The position numbers and the translations under genes were made by a program. From Rhodosorus marinus (taxonomy: Eukaryota; Rhodophyta; Stylonematophyceae; Stylonematales; Stylonemataceae), in assembly GCA_029953675.1 (NCBI GenBank), contig JAMWBK010000007.1, positions 1,054,001 through 1,118,000 on the forward strand: a DNA stretch of 64,000 bases, written 5' to 3'. This document shows positions 11,165-22,778 of this stretch, piece after piece. Position 1 is the stretch's first letter. Each line of letters begins with the position of its first letter. The notes beneath the pieces are model-generated. The model was given only the letters and a program-made list of their open reading frames with translations, did not search any database and was not told where the DNA came from.

Positions 11165-14100
11165 TTGGATGGTGTAATTTATCCGTATTGGGAAGGTATG
11201 GACGATTCCGTGGGAAGCGACTCTGTGAGTCTCGAGGCAGTGAAGGCGTCGTATAACAGCAAGGTGAAAAGGAGGAGTGTTCATACTGCGATTTCATATT
11301 CGCTAAAGGATTCGAGAAGGCGATGGGGTTCCTACGCTTTGGATATCTTCGTAATTGCGATGGTTTGTTTTGTCCTGGTTCTGATGCGAGGGATTTCTTC
11401 GAGGACGCCTGTATTATATACCAACTTTGCAGAGCGACGAGTGGGAGAGGGTGACCTCCTTCTTCAACCGAATCCAGCTGCGGCAGTGCGTAAAAGTCCA
11501 GGCTCTCCTCTGCCTGACATCTGCGATTGTGATGACCTCGTGCTTGGGAATTTCCTCCCGGTCCGGTCCTTGGGTCCGGTCCTCACCCGCATACAATCGA
11601 GCAGTGAGAACATGATGGGTTTCTTTTCTAGAAACCTGTTTCTCGCCTCAGTGGCTGGAAAGGAAGCAGACCGCTCGTCCAGTTCAAGGGTTACGTTGAT
11701 GTTCTACGACCACGATAAGGAAGATGCTATCAATGTGGGGAAGCGCTGGCATTTTCGAAAACTGGGCGAACAGGAAGCTTTTGCCAATGATGTGGTTAGC
11801 ATGCAGAAGAAATGCTCTGTATTGTGGTTGTTAAGGAGGAGGCAGAAGGCCTTTTCCTTCCTTCCGTCCTTCCTCACCTGAAAATTTCGATCTTTTGCTT
11901 GAGCAGGTTCTACGTCTTATCAATGTAGTGGCAGCTATGGGGGAACGTGCAGATCTGACCATCGAACTCTCAATATTTCTCTCAATTCTCGACTCCGTGC
12001 TTTCCGCTCGCGGTGAGCCTATTCTCTTTTCCGACAATCAAATGGCGCTTCTGCAAAAGGACGACGAGTCTTATATCGGAATTCGAGTAGACGCCATTGG
12101 AGCGGGAGATACAGATGATACATTCTCATGTATGTAGCACCAGACGCCCGCACGACGCCGCTTCCTCTATCACTAATTCTCATAGCTAGACATGGCTCGG
12201 TTTTGTTGGATGTATCTGGACAGCAAATGGACTAGGTGTCGAGGTTGTCGAGGGTAATGAGTATTTGGTGATGTCCGTAAATCAAGCTATTGGTATTGCG
12301 TTTGGCGGGGATGCAGCACAACTGGCGACTGAAGTTGCTATTGCAGATTCAGTTGCCGGGTCCGGGGGTAAATGGTACCTTAGTTTCTTCTAATGAGGGC
12401 AAGAACTCTTGGGGACATAGCGCTGAAGTATTCTGGCTCGTGCTACTCGCTTAGGTCGTCCGCATTGGGCAACGTTGTCGCCCTGGAAAAGGCCCACTTC
12501 GAGCTCCTTCTGAGGGACATCTTGAGGAAGTTGAGAGAGTCAAATGAGTTTACTGTGCAGGACCTAGAGAAGTGTTTTCAGGTCGTTGTCCCTGATCCTG
12601 AGGTACCATCCGCTAATGGATTCTCCAGGAAACAGTGGCTTCAAAATCAAGCTCGTTTTGAGCAGAGCTGCGGCACTGACGCTACATCTAGAAGTCTGGA
12701 GACTATTCGCGAGGACTTCGTTTCGTTGAGGCAGGGTCCTCTTGGTGAGCTGTTCCAGGTTCCACCCTCGCTTGGTCAGGTTCTGAGATTGATAGAGGAT
12801 ATCTGGAGGGGCTTTGGTGCCGACTCTCCTCTATCGCCCGCGCTGCTGGAGGAATGTATTGCTCCTATCTTCGTCAATTTAAGCATTGATATGCTGACCA
12901 ACAGCACCAAGGGTGAGCGTAAATCTAGGTCTATCCAACAGAAACGGATCTCCGTAGCTTATTTGGTAAACTGCGGTTGTATGTCAGGTATGAACGTTGA
13001 AGATTTCACTTCTCAAGTAATCGTCCTGCACGAGCAGAGATCGGATCTTTATAGTGGTGGACTGCAGAGCAGCCGCAGACAACTCAGCGCGTTGGCGGAC
13101 GAAGTTTCCGTTGCTCTTGGTGTTGACTACGCAGTGAATATCACAACTCCTGTTCTCGACGATCTGGAGTTCAATGAAGTCGTCTCAATTCTCATCGATC
13201 AAATATTCTTCATCGTGTTCGTTTGCATTATGCTATTGACGACGCTGCTGCTCTTTTCGATAGCCACTTTTGACGTGGGTTGGAACGTAACACAACTATG
13301 TTGATGTCAAATTTGTGGAAAAAGTCTCACCGACTGTTTTCCTATGGTCCAGGCCGACAAACGCAGTTATGAATACGCGATGCTTCGCACGCTGGGATTG
13401 AGGACGAAAGAACTGATTATCATGGTAGTAAGCAAGGGATTGCAAATCACTATACCTGCCCTCCTACTGGGACTTGCGTTCGCACTTCTGGGCTTGCTGC
13501 TGGTTGACTTAGTATTGGAGTCGGTAGCTGGGGTAAGTTCTACCTCCGCGCTTTTTGGCTTTCCAGATGATCACTTTAGCAAGACGTGAAGGCTTCGCCG
13601 CCCGGCGGAAATACCAGGGAGAAGCCTAGTTAACAACCTTTCGCTGAACAATAATCCGTTTCTCCTTGCTATCAACCAGGGTGAGGTTGACCTGAATCTG
13701 GATGCTGGGTTTTTCATTGTGGCTGTGTTAGCTGGATTTGTAATTCCATTCTTGGCCCATACGTTGCCGTCGCGCATGGCGCTCGCAAAATCGCTTAATA
13801 CTGCCATTGACATTTCCAGGCACAAGCAGTCCGAGATGAAGGTGTCGAGCCGGAATACCCATTGAAGTTTGTTGCAAATCCACTTGCTGACGAAGAATTG
13901 AACTGTTCTTGGACTCGATTTTGTTAGGTTGTATGGAAAAACCCACGAAAATTTAACGTCGAGTTTCTACTGGTCATCGTCGGGCTCGTTTTGGTTACTT
14001 TTGGGGCCATCTTCTTTTACGGAATTCCGAGATCCTTCAATGACGGGAATCTGAGCCTATTCCTCGGGCTTCTCAACGTGATCATCATGGGCATGCTTTT

Positions 14101-15988
14101 TTCTTTGTCAGTCATCGTCCAGCTTTTGTCTCCACTGTGTGAGAGGGCTTTCAGCTACATACTGATGCCCCCTGGAGTAAGTGGCTCGCTTACTAACGCC
14201 AGAGATCTTCACTTTTGCTGGAGGGGAGCAAAATTCAAGACAACCAATCTAACGGAGTGGCTGTCGCTCCCCGACTTTGAAGACCAGGGACGCAAGAATG
14301 CGGAGCGTGGTGATGCGGCAGCTGTTCACTCATCGGCCCAAGACAAGGAATAGCTCGATAATGTATACGATAGCCCTTGGCTTCTTCATCTTTTCTGGCT
14401 CCCTCGTTTTGCAGCAGAGCTTGGGAATCAATATTTACCTGCAGGAGTTCAGCGGGTCGGATGTTCGGGCGTTTCGAGTTGATTCAGAAGAACTCAACGT
14501 TGATGCGATCAATCCAGTCCTTGACAACCTCGTTGAACGGGGTGTGGTCGAGGATTTCACCTTTGTGACCCCTCCAGCACGTATAGTACGTACTGCAACA
14601 CCATTTCTGTGATACAAGCGCGACTTGGTACCTCTCGAGCTGTTTGTGAAGTATCTTTCATCTGCTAATTGCCCAGTGTCACGTTTTCCGAGCAGGGCCT
14701 GAGTCAGGTTGTTGGCGAGGGCTTGGGGAGGCTGAGAGTCTACGGGCTGCAAGACAATTTCTTCAAAGTTGTGCCCGAAAACCTTGTTCAAGTTCATCAG
14801 ACTGCAGCGGACTATTCCAGCATACGTGACCTTGACGATTTCTTTCTGCAGGATTCCGGGGCTGTTCCAAGAGCGTTTGGAGATGTGCCTTACAGTGACC
14901 GGTTACCATCGATTCTGTCTGGTCGGTGAGTTGGATCTGATTCGAACTGGTCCAAATTGGATCCATCATCGCGGGCTCCTTATGTTTCCGCAACCCGTGT
15001 CCGTATGCTCCAATCTCTTCAGGTCTGAAGAGGTCAGCGATGATGCGACACCAATACTAATCGGAGCAGCAAGTGCACTTGAACCTGCGATCGGAGTGTC
15101 AACAGGTGTTCCCTTGCTCGCGACTAGGAGGGAAAATTTTGCTGTGTCTCATGCCAGCGTGCTTTTCACGAAGGTACCCAAGGCGATTAGCGGAACTTCT
15201 TTTCCATTTGTAGTCCGCTGATTCACTGGGACGGCCACTGCAGGTCCCGACTCTCTTCTTCTCAGGCTTACAGGCGGTCGCTGGTGAAACTAGCGTATTG
15301 GTTTCAGAGAACAAGTTTGGAGAGCTCCTTGGCAACAGCAATGATGGAAGCAAAAAGGAGTCGCTTCTCATCAAGCTGAGGGGCGACAGCGAAGAGGAGT
15401 TGAGGTCAAATTCGTTGGTTGTAGAAGGCTCTCTTTACAGCTCGGTAGAGGACGAACTCGTCGTAAGCTACAGCCGCTCTGTCTCTAACTGTTCGAGCTC
15501 AGGACTAACCGGAACGTGTATGGATGTGTCCTCAGGTCCTGAACGCCGTGGAACTTTTGGATTCGGTGTCCACTGTCTCTAACTCGTTGAACGTTTACTT
15601 CATAATTATCGGTATAGTCTCAATTGTCCTGTGCTTTGTTATGCTGTGGACTACCGTTGCAGCGAACGTGTCCGAAGGAAAGTGGGAGCTTGCGGTGATG
15701 AGGTCTATCGGGTTCACAAAGCTCCAGATTATTCGGGTGCATGTCTATGAGAACCTTTTACAAGTGTTCACTTCGACCATACTCGGAACCGCTTCAGGGG
15801 TGCTAGTATCGTTGACGTTGGCACTGCAATACTCGATCTTTCAGGAGAGGCCACCAACGCTACCCTTTCCATGGGCTCTTTTCTTCCTGCTCGTCGGTTT
15901 GAGCCTGTTGACCGCCATTATCGCACCGGCTGTGATCGTCTCGAACACTTACGTGAAGGGAATCGCAGCGACTCTCAGAAGCATTTAG
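11165..15988 (+). CDS. Double FtsX/MacB-type ABC permease, multi-exon
   Basis: Membrane permease with two FtsX-like domains, the layout of LolC/E- and MacB-type permeases and their protist homologues. The partner ATPase and substrate are not evident. It starts near 11165 or at the ATG 11198, and the N-terminal helix is YALDIFVIAMVCFVLVLM. Exons I can place: about 11165-11817, 11907-12129, 12186-12367, 12421-13274 (with a possible optional intron 12913-12987), 13353-13532, several between 13.68 and 15.5 kb, and the last one 15536-15988. Domain 1 spans the helices around 13.2-13.8 kb (for example ADKRSYEYAMLRTLGLRTKE, then a cytoplasmic end ALAKSLNTAIDIS). Domain 2 ends the protein (KWELAVMRSIGFTKLQIIRV). 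A one-base frame break near 12230 is not explained by an intron. Exon edges in the 11.5 and 13.6 kb areas are uncertain. Confidence 0.8.
12226..12234 (+). other. Apparent 1-nt deletion frameshift in the permease
   Basis: Exon 12186-12367 enters in a frame reading HGSVLLDVSGQQM and must leave in another reading LGVEVVEGNEYLVM. The switch falls at the bases after CAGCAAATGG. One missing base (GAA read as GA) accounts for it. No GT-AG pair is available there. It is either an assembly error or an inactivating mutation. Confidence 0.7.
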
Positions 15989-16412
15989 GTGTCGTACTCT
16001 CGTTCAAAGTCTTGTTTATTTAAAAGCAGCAGATGCGGTTGTGTTCAAGGCAGACGGAAGTCGCAAGCCGTTTGCTGCACGGAAAATCAACCACAAGGTC
16101 TTACTGTTTTCTTTTCGCGGGGCATCGGAATCAGCCCAGGTACCTCGATCTTCACGGCCAAATCCAGCGTTCAACAGTATGCACTTTGTGGATTCAGAAG
16201 ATGCAAACCGGACTGAGCTCACTACCATAGCGCTTGAGTACCTTTACTGGGCATAGGAGTATGCGCTGGGCTACCGCCATTAGCTCTGTCAGTGCTTTCC
16301 GGAGGGAATCCTTGGGAGGCTGTAGCTTGAAGCAGTCTCATGAGAGTTTTTATCCTCCAAGTTTGTTAGTCAAAGCCTCACTCACTGTCGTCGAGGGACA
16401 CGCGGGTTGTTG
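15989..16412. other. Convergent intergenic gap
   Basis: Between the 3' ends of the permease (+) and the PRP40-like gene (-). Nothing recognisable. Confidence 0.5.
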
Positions 16413-19376
16413 TTACACTTCGCCTTCGTCTCTCATTTCAGCGCCTGCGGCGGGGTCAGTGCCAAGCTTGCTCAGGATTTCGTTCTTGCGCTTTTGCAGC
16501 TCGTCCAGCTTATCATCCCCATCGACCTTCTTCTTCTTCACGTCACCGTTCGCCTCCTCTTTGTTTCCTTCTGACTCCCGATGTCTCTTCCGCCGTCGCT
16601 CTTCTTTCTCGCTCCTATAAGCGACGTACTCATTGAAAGACTTTTCCACTAATTCCTCTCCTCCAAGTGCAACGAGATCTTTGTACGCTGACCGACCGGA
16701 TACAACGCCCTAAGAGAAGATCGGGCGAAACGAGAGCACAGCAGTCAGCACATGGTATTACTTCAACCGCCTCCTGGAACTTAAGATCACGGCCTACCTT
16801 TATCTCATGCCAAGAAGTTTTCTCGTTAACTTCCTTACGCCGAAGAAGATCCCAATAGTCCTCCTTTATCCGTTGCACTCTCTTCTCCTCCTTCTTCTTC
16901 GCCACGATGAGTTTTTCTTGTTGTCTGGTAAACAAACCTTCCGCGTAGAACTTTGAGATCTTGTTCTCCTCAAGCGCGGGTTGGGTCTTCTCCCATATTG
17001 AGGTAAACGTTGTGTCTAGCTCCACGGTTAACCCAGAGTCCTTCAAAATTGATCGGAATTTATCCTTGTGTCTGGCCATCTTCCCTTCAATGGCATCAAT
17101 AACGTCTCTGTACAAGTCGGAAGTCTTCATTTCCTGGTCTACTATAGATGCGAACCACTCCTTCTCCTTCAAATTCGGCAACTCGTCCTTGTATCTCGCG
17201 GTCAGCTCGATTTCTCCGTTCATGATCAGCTCTTCCAGCTTCTCTCGGAAGGCTCCACGCTTTGCCCGTTCCTGGGCACGTTTGCGCTCCTTCTCCTTCG
17301 CGCGTACCTGTGAACATCGAGCGAAGAAAGAAAGCATCAAAACCCGATCAGGGCTCGCTCTCCACGCGAAAAAGAGGTCAAAAACTAGAAACTTAGAACA
17401 CGTCCATACCTCCATAACTTTAGCTCTCTGTTCCTTCTGCCATTCATCGTAGATGATTGACCGATCAGGTTCATCCAAAGCAAGAAAGGTTGGATCCTTC
17501 TCGAGGACATCGCAAACTTGTCGAAACGAAGTTCGCTCGTGGAAAGGCGGCGCTTCTCCTGACGACTTCTTGTCCAGCACAGCACGAAGAGCTGCCATGT
17601 TTTCCTTTCGCTTCGCTCGCTGTACGTCTCGCATTCGTCGCTCCCGGTCAATGAAAAAGCTTCTGATCATGCTCCTCCTCTCGTGGTGATCTGCAACAGC
17701 CTTGTACCTCGGATCCTCCTCCACCATCCGAACGGTGGCCGATGAGCAATCCTCCAGGCTTCTCGCCTTGTGGCTTTCGTTCTTCAAGTGCTCCTCCAGC
17801 ATCTCGAGAAGCTCATCGTAACTCCTCCGGGTTTCCAAGATACGTTTGACCTTCGCTGTCTTCGTTGCCTGTACGGATCAAATTCACAAAAGAGCGATAT
17901 CGTGGAGATCGGAGAGATGAGAAACCGTCTAACTCGCTATGAGAGACTGCAGCTGGAAATCAAAACTGTGTACCTGAGATACGTAAATGACAAAGGCGTT
18001 ATGCCTACGCCCGTAGCTTGACAAAACAAAGTAACGAGGATCCGCAGAACAAATTTTCATCGTTTCCAGCCAGCGGTTTTCGTGAGTAATTCCACACTCC
18101 TCCAGCACCGACTTGAACAGTTTGGTTTTCTCAATATCGGTCATACTAGAGAGATCGATGCTCTCCATCACATCTGCCTTTCTCGCCCTCTTCTTCTCGT
18201 TCTCTGTGATGAAATACAACTCCGCTGCCTTGTCATTCAATGGGCGGCCTTTCTCGTCCCTAGGTCGAGTGACACCCCCTCGTCTTCTTGATGGTCTTCG
18301 ATCGTCCGTTTTCCTCCCTGACGCCATATAAAGCAAACATGCAGGCCGGGAATTCAGCGTTCATGTCCGCGCTGCTTCGGCACTCTCTTGCTGGAGCTTT
18401 GACCTTACCTCTATCGGACGGTTTGGATGACGATTTCTCGTCGTCCAGAGCTGGATTGGTCCACTTGGTTTCGTTCGTTTTAGGGTTGTGGTAGTATTTC
18501 TTTCCTTCCGGAGTCTCGTACTCTTTCCATTCAGACGCTGGTTTCTCTACGACGCGATGTTTCTGAGGTGGTTTCTCTATAGGAGCCATTTCGGGACCTG
18601 ATTTGGATGGTTTCTCCCACCGCGTTTCTCGCGTCGATGGGTTGTGATAGTAGACCCGTCCTTCAGGAGTTTTGTACTCGAGCCATCCTTCGAAAAGGTC
18701 TGAGTCTGGAGCTTTCTGCGGAGGTACCTCAACAGGTTCCGTCACCACGGGCTTGGCCTCCACCGTACTGCTGGGAACGGGTGTGATTGGCAACGACGCG
18801 ACGGGAGCCTCGGTTTCCGGCTTTTCCCACCGGGTTTCGCCCGTTTGTGCGTGGTAATAGTAGACCCTTCCATCCGCGGCCGTCGCTTCCTTCCACTCCG
18901 GAATGGTTTGTTGCGGGGGCTCGCTACTTCGTACGGCCGCAAAGGCAACAGGTGGTGCTTGACTTTGAGGTACCGCACTAACCGGCTCAGGCAGTCCTAC
19001 AACGGGCTTGTCCCACCTAGTCTCCTGAGTAGTTACATTATACCAATACTATCAAAAGAACGTGGACGTGCTTAGAACAATATTTCGACTCGGATTTCCC
19101 GAAACTCGGTTGTTCCTAAATTGATGAAAACAAAATTGTTTTGAAATGTTTCAGCGCCCTCATCCCCACCTTTCTGCCATCATGCGCAGCAGCTTCGGCC
19201 CACCCGGGAGCCAACCCATCCCCATGAACCCCGGGCACGGGTTCTCGAGAAGGAGGCGGTGCCGAAGACGTCGCCGTAGGCAATGACATCGTACTCGAAT
19301 CCCCATCTCCCCCTTTCTGCATCCATGCAGGAACGGTCCTCCCACGTCCTCTCCCAGCCATCCTTTCCCAACCCAA
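16413..19376 (-). CDS. PRP40: PRP40/TCERG1-like splicing factor with four WW and multiple FF domains
   Basis: Pre-mRNA processing protein that bridges splice-site factors and the RNA polymerase II tail. Six exons: 19376-19170, 19048-18409, 18317-17974, 17868-17410, 17307-16798, 16709-16413. All joins keep frame and give 818 residues. The N-terminus is RG-rich (AGRGRGRTVPAW). WW1 is split by the first intron (PGWAEAAAHDGRK, then YWYNVTTQETRWDKP). WW2 is EWKEATAADGRVYYYH..TRWEKP. WW3 is GWLEYKTPEGRVYYHN..TRWEKP. WW4 is EWKEYETPEGKKYYHN..TKWTNP. About five FF domains follow, with long charged helices (KEKERKRAQERAKRG). The C-terminus is the basic tail typical of PRP40, ending with KLDELQKRKNEILSKLG. 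Yeast PRP40 has two WW domains and TCERG1 three, so the assignment between these two is not certain. Introns are 91-121 nt. Confidence 0.92.
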
Positions 19377-20740
19377 AACCTCCCCTCTCAGCCCAGACCA
19401 GCCTACTAAATTCCACCTCTATATTCACCACACCCTCCGACCACCCCCCACTCGCAACCTTCACAAACCTTATCTCCCTACTCACTCAAACACTCCCTCG
19501 CTTTCTCCTCTTAAGCAAATCCTACTACACCTACAGAAATGCCAATTGCGCAGACATTGATCCACACCATCCGCTAAGCCAACCCCCCACACCGTCCCCA
19601 ATGAAGAAGTGCCGGAAACAGTTGTGGATTTTCGCTTGGATGAAATATAAAACAGCAGATCTAGAGGAGTTTGTTTCTTTACCCTCCCCGATGCATCCAC
19701 CTCGCACTCGCAATCTCTCTCTCTCTATCTTCTAAAACAAATCCCATAAACCTACTGGCAACCGTCCCAAGCTTTGCTATGCAACTCGTGATTAGATACC
19801 AACGTACAAATTCGCCATCCCCACCAGCCTCGCTCTCGCATCCGATCCCCGATGAGGGCGGAGGAGAGAGAGAGAGAGACGGAGGGAGGGAGCGGAGAGG
19901 GAGACGGAGATCTCTAGAGGTTAACTTTTCTCATCTGAGTTAGCTTGTGAAGGCATCCGATTTTATATGGACGTAATCGTTTTCTTCTCTTAGAGCCTAC
20001 GACAACAAGGTTTTATCTGTATGCCTTTTCCTCCCCCTCCCAAGAACGGTGGTGTAGGTTTGGGACATGTCCCGGAGTGTCCCACTTGATTATGTCCCGT
20101 TTATATTTCTTCATCTAAAGGAATTAAGTATATCCAATTAATACGTTGACTAGGAGGCTTATTATTGTTGAAGGATTTTGATTGGGTTAAATAGTACTAT
20201 TGGTGGTCACTACGTTCTATGATTGGTTTAAGGTTTCTTTGTTTTGCTTGGATTGGCTGAAGGAAAGCTAAGAGCCTCATTCCGGGAAAAAACTTCCGCG
20301 AGGACGTATTGCATCGAGAGGAGAGCCACAAGCGCGTGACTAGCCATGTAAAACGAACACCAGCAAAACGTGAAGCTACCGATAGTCCTCTGATGGCTAT
20401 GATGAGAACAAATCATGACATGTTCCTCCGCAAATGCACAGTTCCCGCAAACGGAGGCCTTAGCCGAGGATGAGTGTCTTGGGTTTTAGCTGATTGGTTT
20501 GGCGACAAAGGTCTGTCACTGTCCATGTTGCAACTCGTCCCATAAGCTTCCAAAGGCAACTGGGTAGAGTCACGTTGGTCTACAACCGGTTGCGTGGTAA
20601 CTGTTGACTTTGGCCTCTCCGCCGGTGCCTCAGCGGGTTCTCTGAGAGGGCGATCCTTTTACTTCTCGACTTCCACTTGTGGAACGACAAAGATGACGGT
20701 TGGGTGAGAGTGAGTATGAAGTCGTGTGGTTTTTGGTCGT
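19377..20740. other. Intergenic region with pyrimidine- and purine-rich tracts
   Basis: Lies between the PRP40-like start and the HIT gene 3' end. It contains C-rich/CT-rich sequence at 19.4-19.7 kb and a GA-rich microsatellite at about 19858-19910 (gagagagaga followed by gggagg steps). Probably the PRP40 promoter. No gene supported. Confidence 0.5.
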
Positions 20741-21604
20741 TCAGCCCGGTGGCCAGGAGAGCTGGCGACCACCAAGAACGTGGAGGTGGAGATGGTAGAC
20801 GCTCTGGCATCCTTCCTGTGAGCGGGTTAGGAGCGAGATCTGTTGGTCTGAGTTATTTGTGAAAGCGTTGTTTTGGTGGTGAGGTTTGGAATGTTGACAC
20901 TGTACCTTGCCGTTGTTAACTAGTTTTTTTGTTTTTTTGTTTGAGGGGAGTGGAGAAGGAGGAAACGGGTTTTCCATTAGTGTGAAGTTTCCTTGAGCGT
21001 ATCCGAATCGTTTGCTTTGGTGGTGGGGAGTATGGTCCTTACTGACAACTCGATAGCCGTTCCCTAGATTGTCAATCTCGGCAACTTTTTTAGACGTCAG
21101 CAGCAGGTGGCCGAGCAATTCTGCGTCTGTTTCGTCGGCTCGATCGAGCATACTTATCGTTTTCTTCGGGACTATTCCAATACAAAACTTCAAATCAGAG
21201 TGCTGTTCAAGTACATAAACTCGCACTTGATTGCATATACTTACTGACTAGAACATGAGTAGGTGCCTTCCATCGCACAATGAAGAGCAAAACGTGAGCA
21301 GTCAAACACACCGAAGGCATAGGGCAAGGTCAGTTTGTGGTGCCTAGCTTACTTGAGGACTAATATCCCGGAAAGCGAGACACTTTTCATCCTCGTAAAT
21401 GATATCAGCAGGAATCTCCTTCCTAACAATCTTCCCAAAGATCGTATCCTGAGGATCCTCCGTGGGAGCCTCCACCCCAGTCTCAGTCATCTGCAACCTA
21501 GCACTTCGCGTAAAGCACCTCCTCGAATTTGCGGATCTGCCTATGACCGCACTTCTAGACAACACTGCTAGTGACGGAATAAAATTCATTCCCTCTAAAT
21601 CCAC
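20741..21604 (-). CDS. HIT-family nucleotide hydrolase (HINT type), five exons with two microexons
   Basis: Purine nucleotide phosphoramidase or hydrolase of the histidine-triad family. Exons are 21604-21353, 21266-21245 (22 nt), 21171-21043, 20919-20906 (14 nt) and 20815-20741; together 492 nt, 163 residues, frame kept throughout. The core reads [20 protein letters not shown], then FRDISPQ joined to APTHVLVIPKKT through the 22-nt exon, then GYRVV joined to [20 protein letters not shown] through the 14-nt exon. The catalytic triad motif is [17 protein letters not shown] at the C-terminus, matching HINT1 closely. Residues 1-39 are basic and Ser/Arg-rich ([19 protein letters not shown]), resembling a mitochondrial or plastid transit peptide. 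Every intron begins GTA and ends AG. Confidence 0.92.
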
Positions 21605-22778
21605 TAGCGATCACACCTGACCAAGTTACGCTTCGCATACCCTCTCCGGCCAATCTCGAAACGCTCGCTCTCCAGTTGTTTTTACAAAAAGCAGTCTAAA
21701 ATCTCGCCGAGCGGGCACACTATCGATTACTAGAAAACTAGCGGCCACGGGAAGGTGCCTTAAGACATGAAAGAGGAACCGCAAGCATATGACTAGTTTC
21801 TTATCAGCAACCACTAAGAGCTAGTGGGCACTATCGAAAGATCCACGGAGTGCGCGTCCAACACAAGGCCCGCACTGCAACGTCCAGGAGTGAGGCAGAG
21901 GGAAGCGAACGGCCGATAAAGCGCACGAGGGGGATCTCGAAAGCACTCAAGAGGTCAGGCAGCTCCAGGACTATCTAGATATCCAAGAACAGCTATCACT
22001 TAGTGAACAAATCGGATGTGTCCGGCCCACGGGCGGAGTGGGCTGGGACGGGTGTAGGCTGCAATTCCTCAGCGTCGGTGAGGGCTTATACTTACGCCTC
22101 CTCTAAGCATTTTGCTGCAAGTAAATCACGACTGAAACGAAAAAACAGATAGATACCGATCGTCGAGAGGACATCTAAGCATCGTCACGGCAGCCCAATC
22201 CATCAAACGCCTTCCCCCCCCCCAAAGACTCCCCACACCAAAAAAACCAAAGTAACTAGTAAACACCTCATAAAACAAAACAAATTTCCAAATCAACCCC
22301 TATACAACGTATTCATTGGAGATTAATTTTGAAGTAGAATAATGTAAACGAATTATATACCTATAAATACACTTAGTACTATTAAATTGATTTTAATTGG
22401 ATGTATTAAGTTTAGAGATATTCTTAAATACCAATCAACGTATCGAATGTGTCAACGAACTTTTATTGTGGAGAAAAAGGAAAGAAGTTTTCAAGAAAGA
22501 TATTGAATTTTCGAAATCGCGCGGATGAGATGATCAGATGATCAGATGATCACATGATGATCCATTTGCGACGTTTTCGATTGAGATGGTGTGCAATGGC
22601 CGGTGGTGTGGAGTGTGGAGAGGGAAGGGAAGGAGGAGGATGGTGGATGTTGACTACTGTTAAGTCGATTGAGGAGGAGGTGGTTAACTTGTTTTCTGGC
22701 CTGGAGCAGTTTTTCGTTAGGGCGAGGGGGAGGGGGTGTTTGGTTTATAGCTTGGGGTTAACAACTATGACAGGATAG
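21605..22778. other. Divergent intergenic region
   Basis: Between the HIT gene start (-) and the membrane orphan (+), so probably both promoters. A poly-C run lies near 22209, AT-rich sequence at 22.3-22.45 kb, and a short tandem GATGATCA-like repeat at about 22526-22562. No gene supported. Confidence 0.5.

Noticed and set aside
19116-19345. Separate small genes around the PRP40 start
   Set aside because: The frame 19376-19170 is the first exon of the PRP40-like gene; the WW domain continues across the intron.
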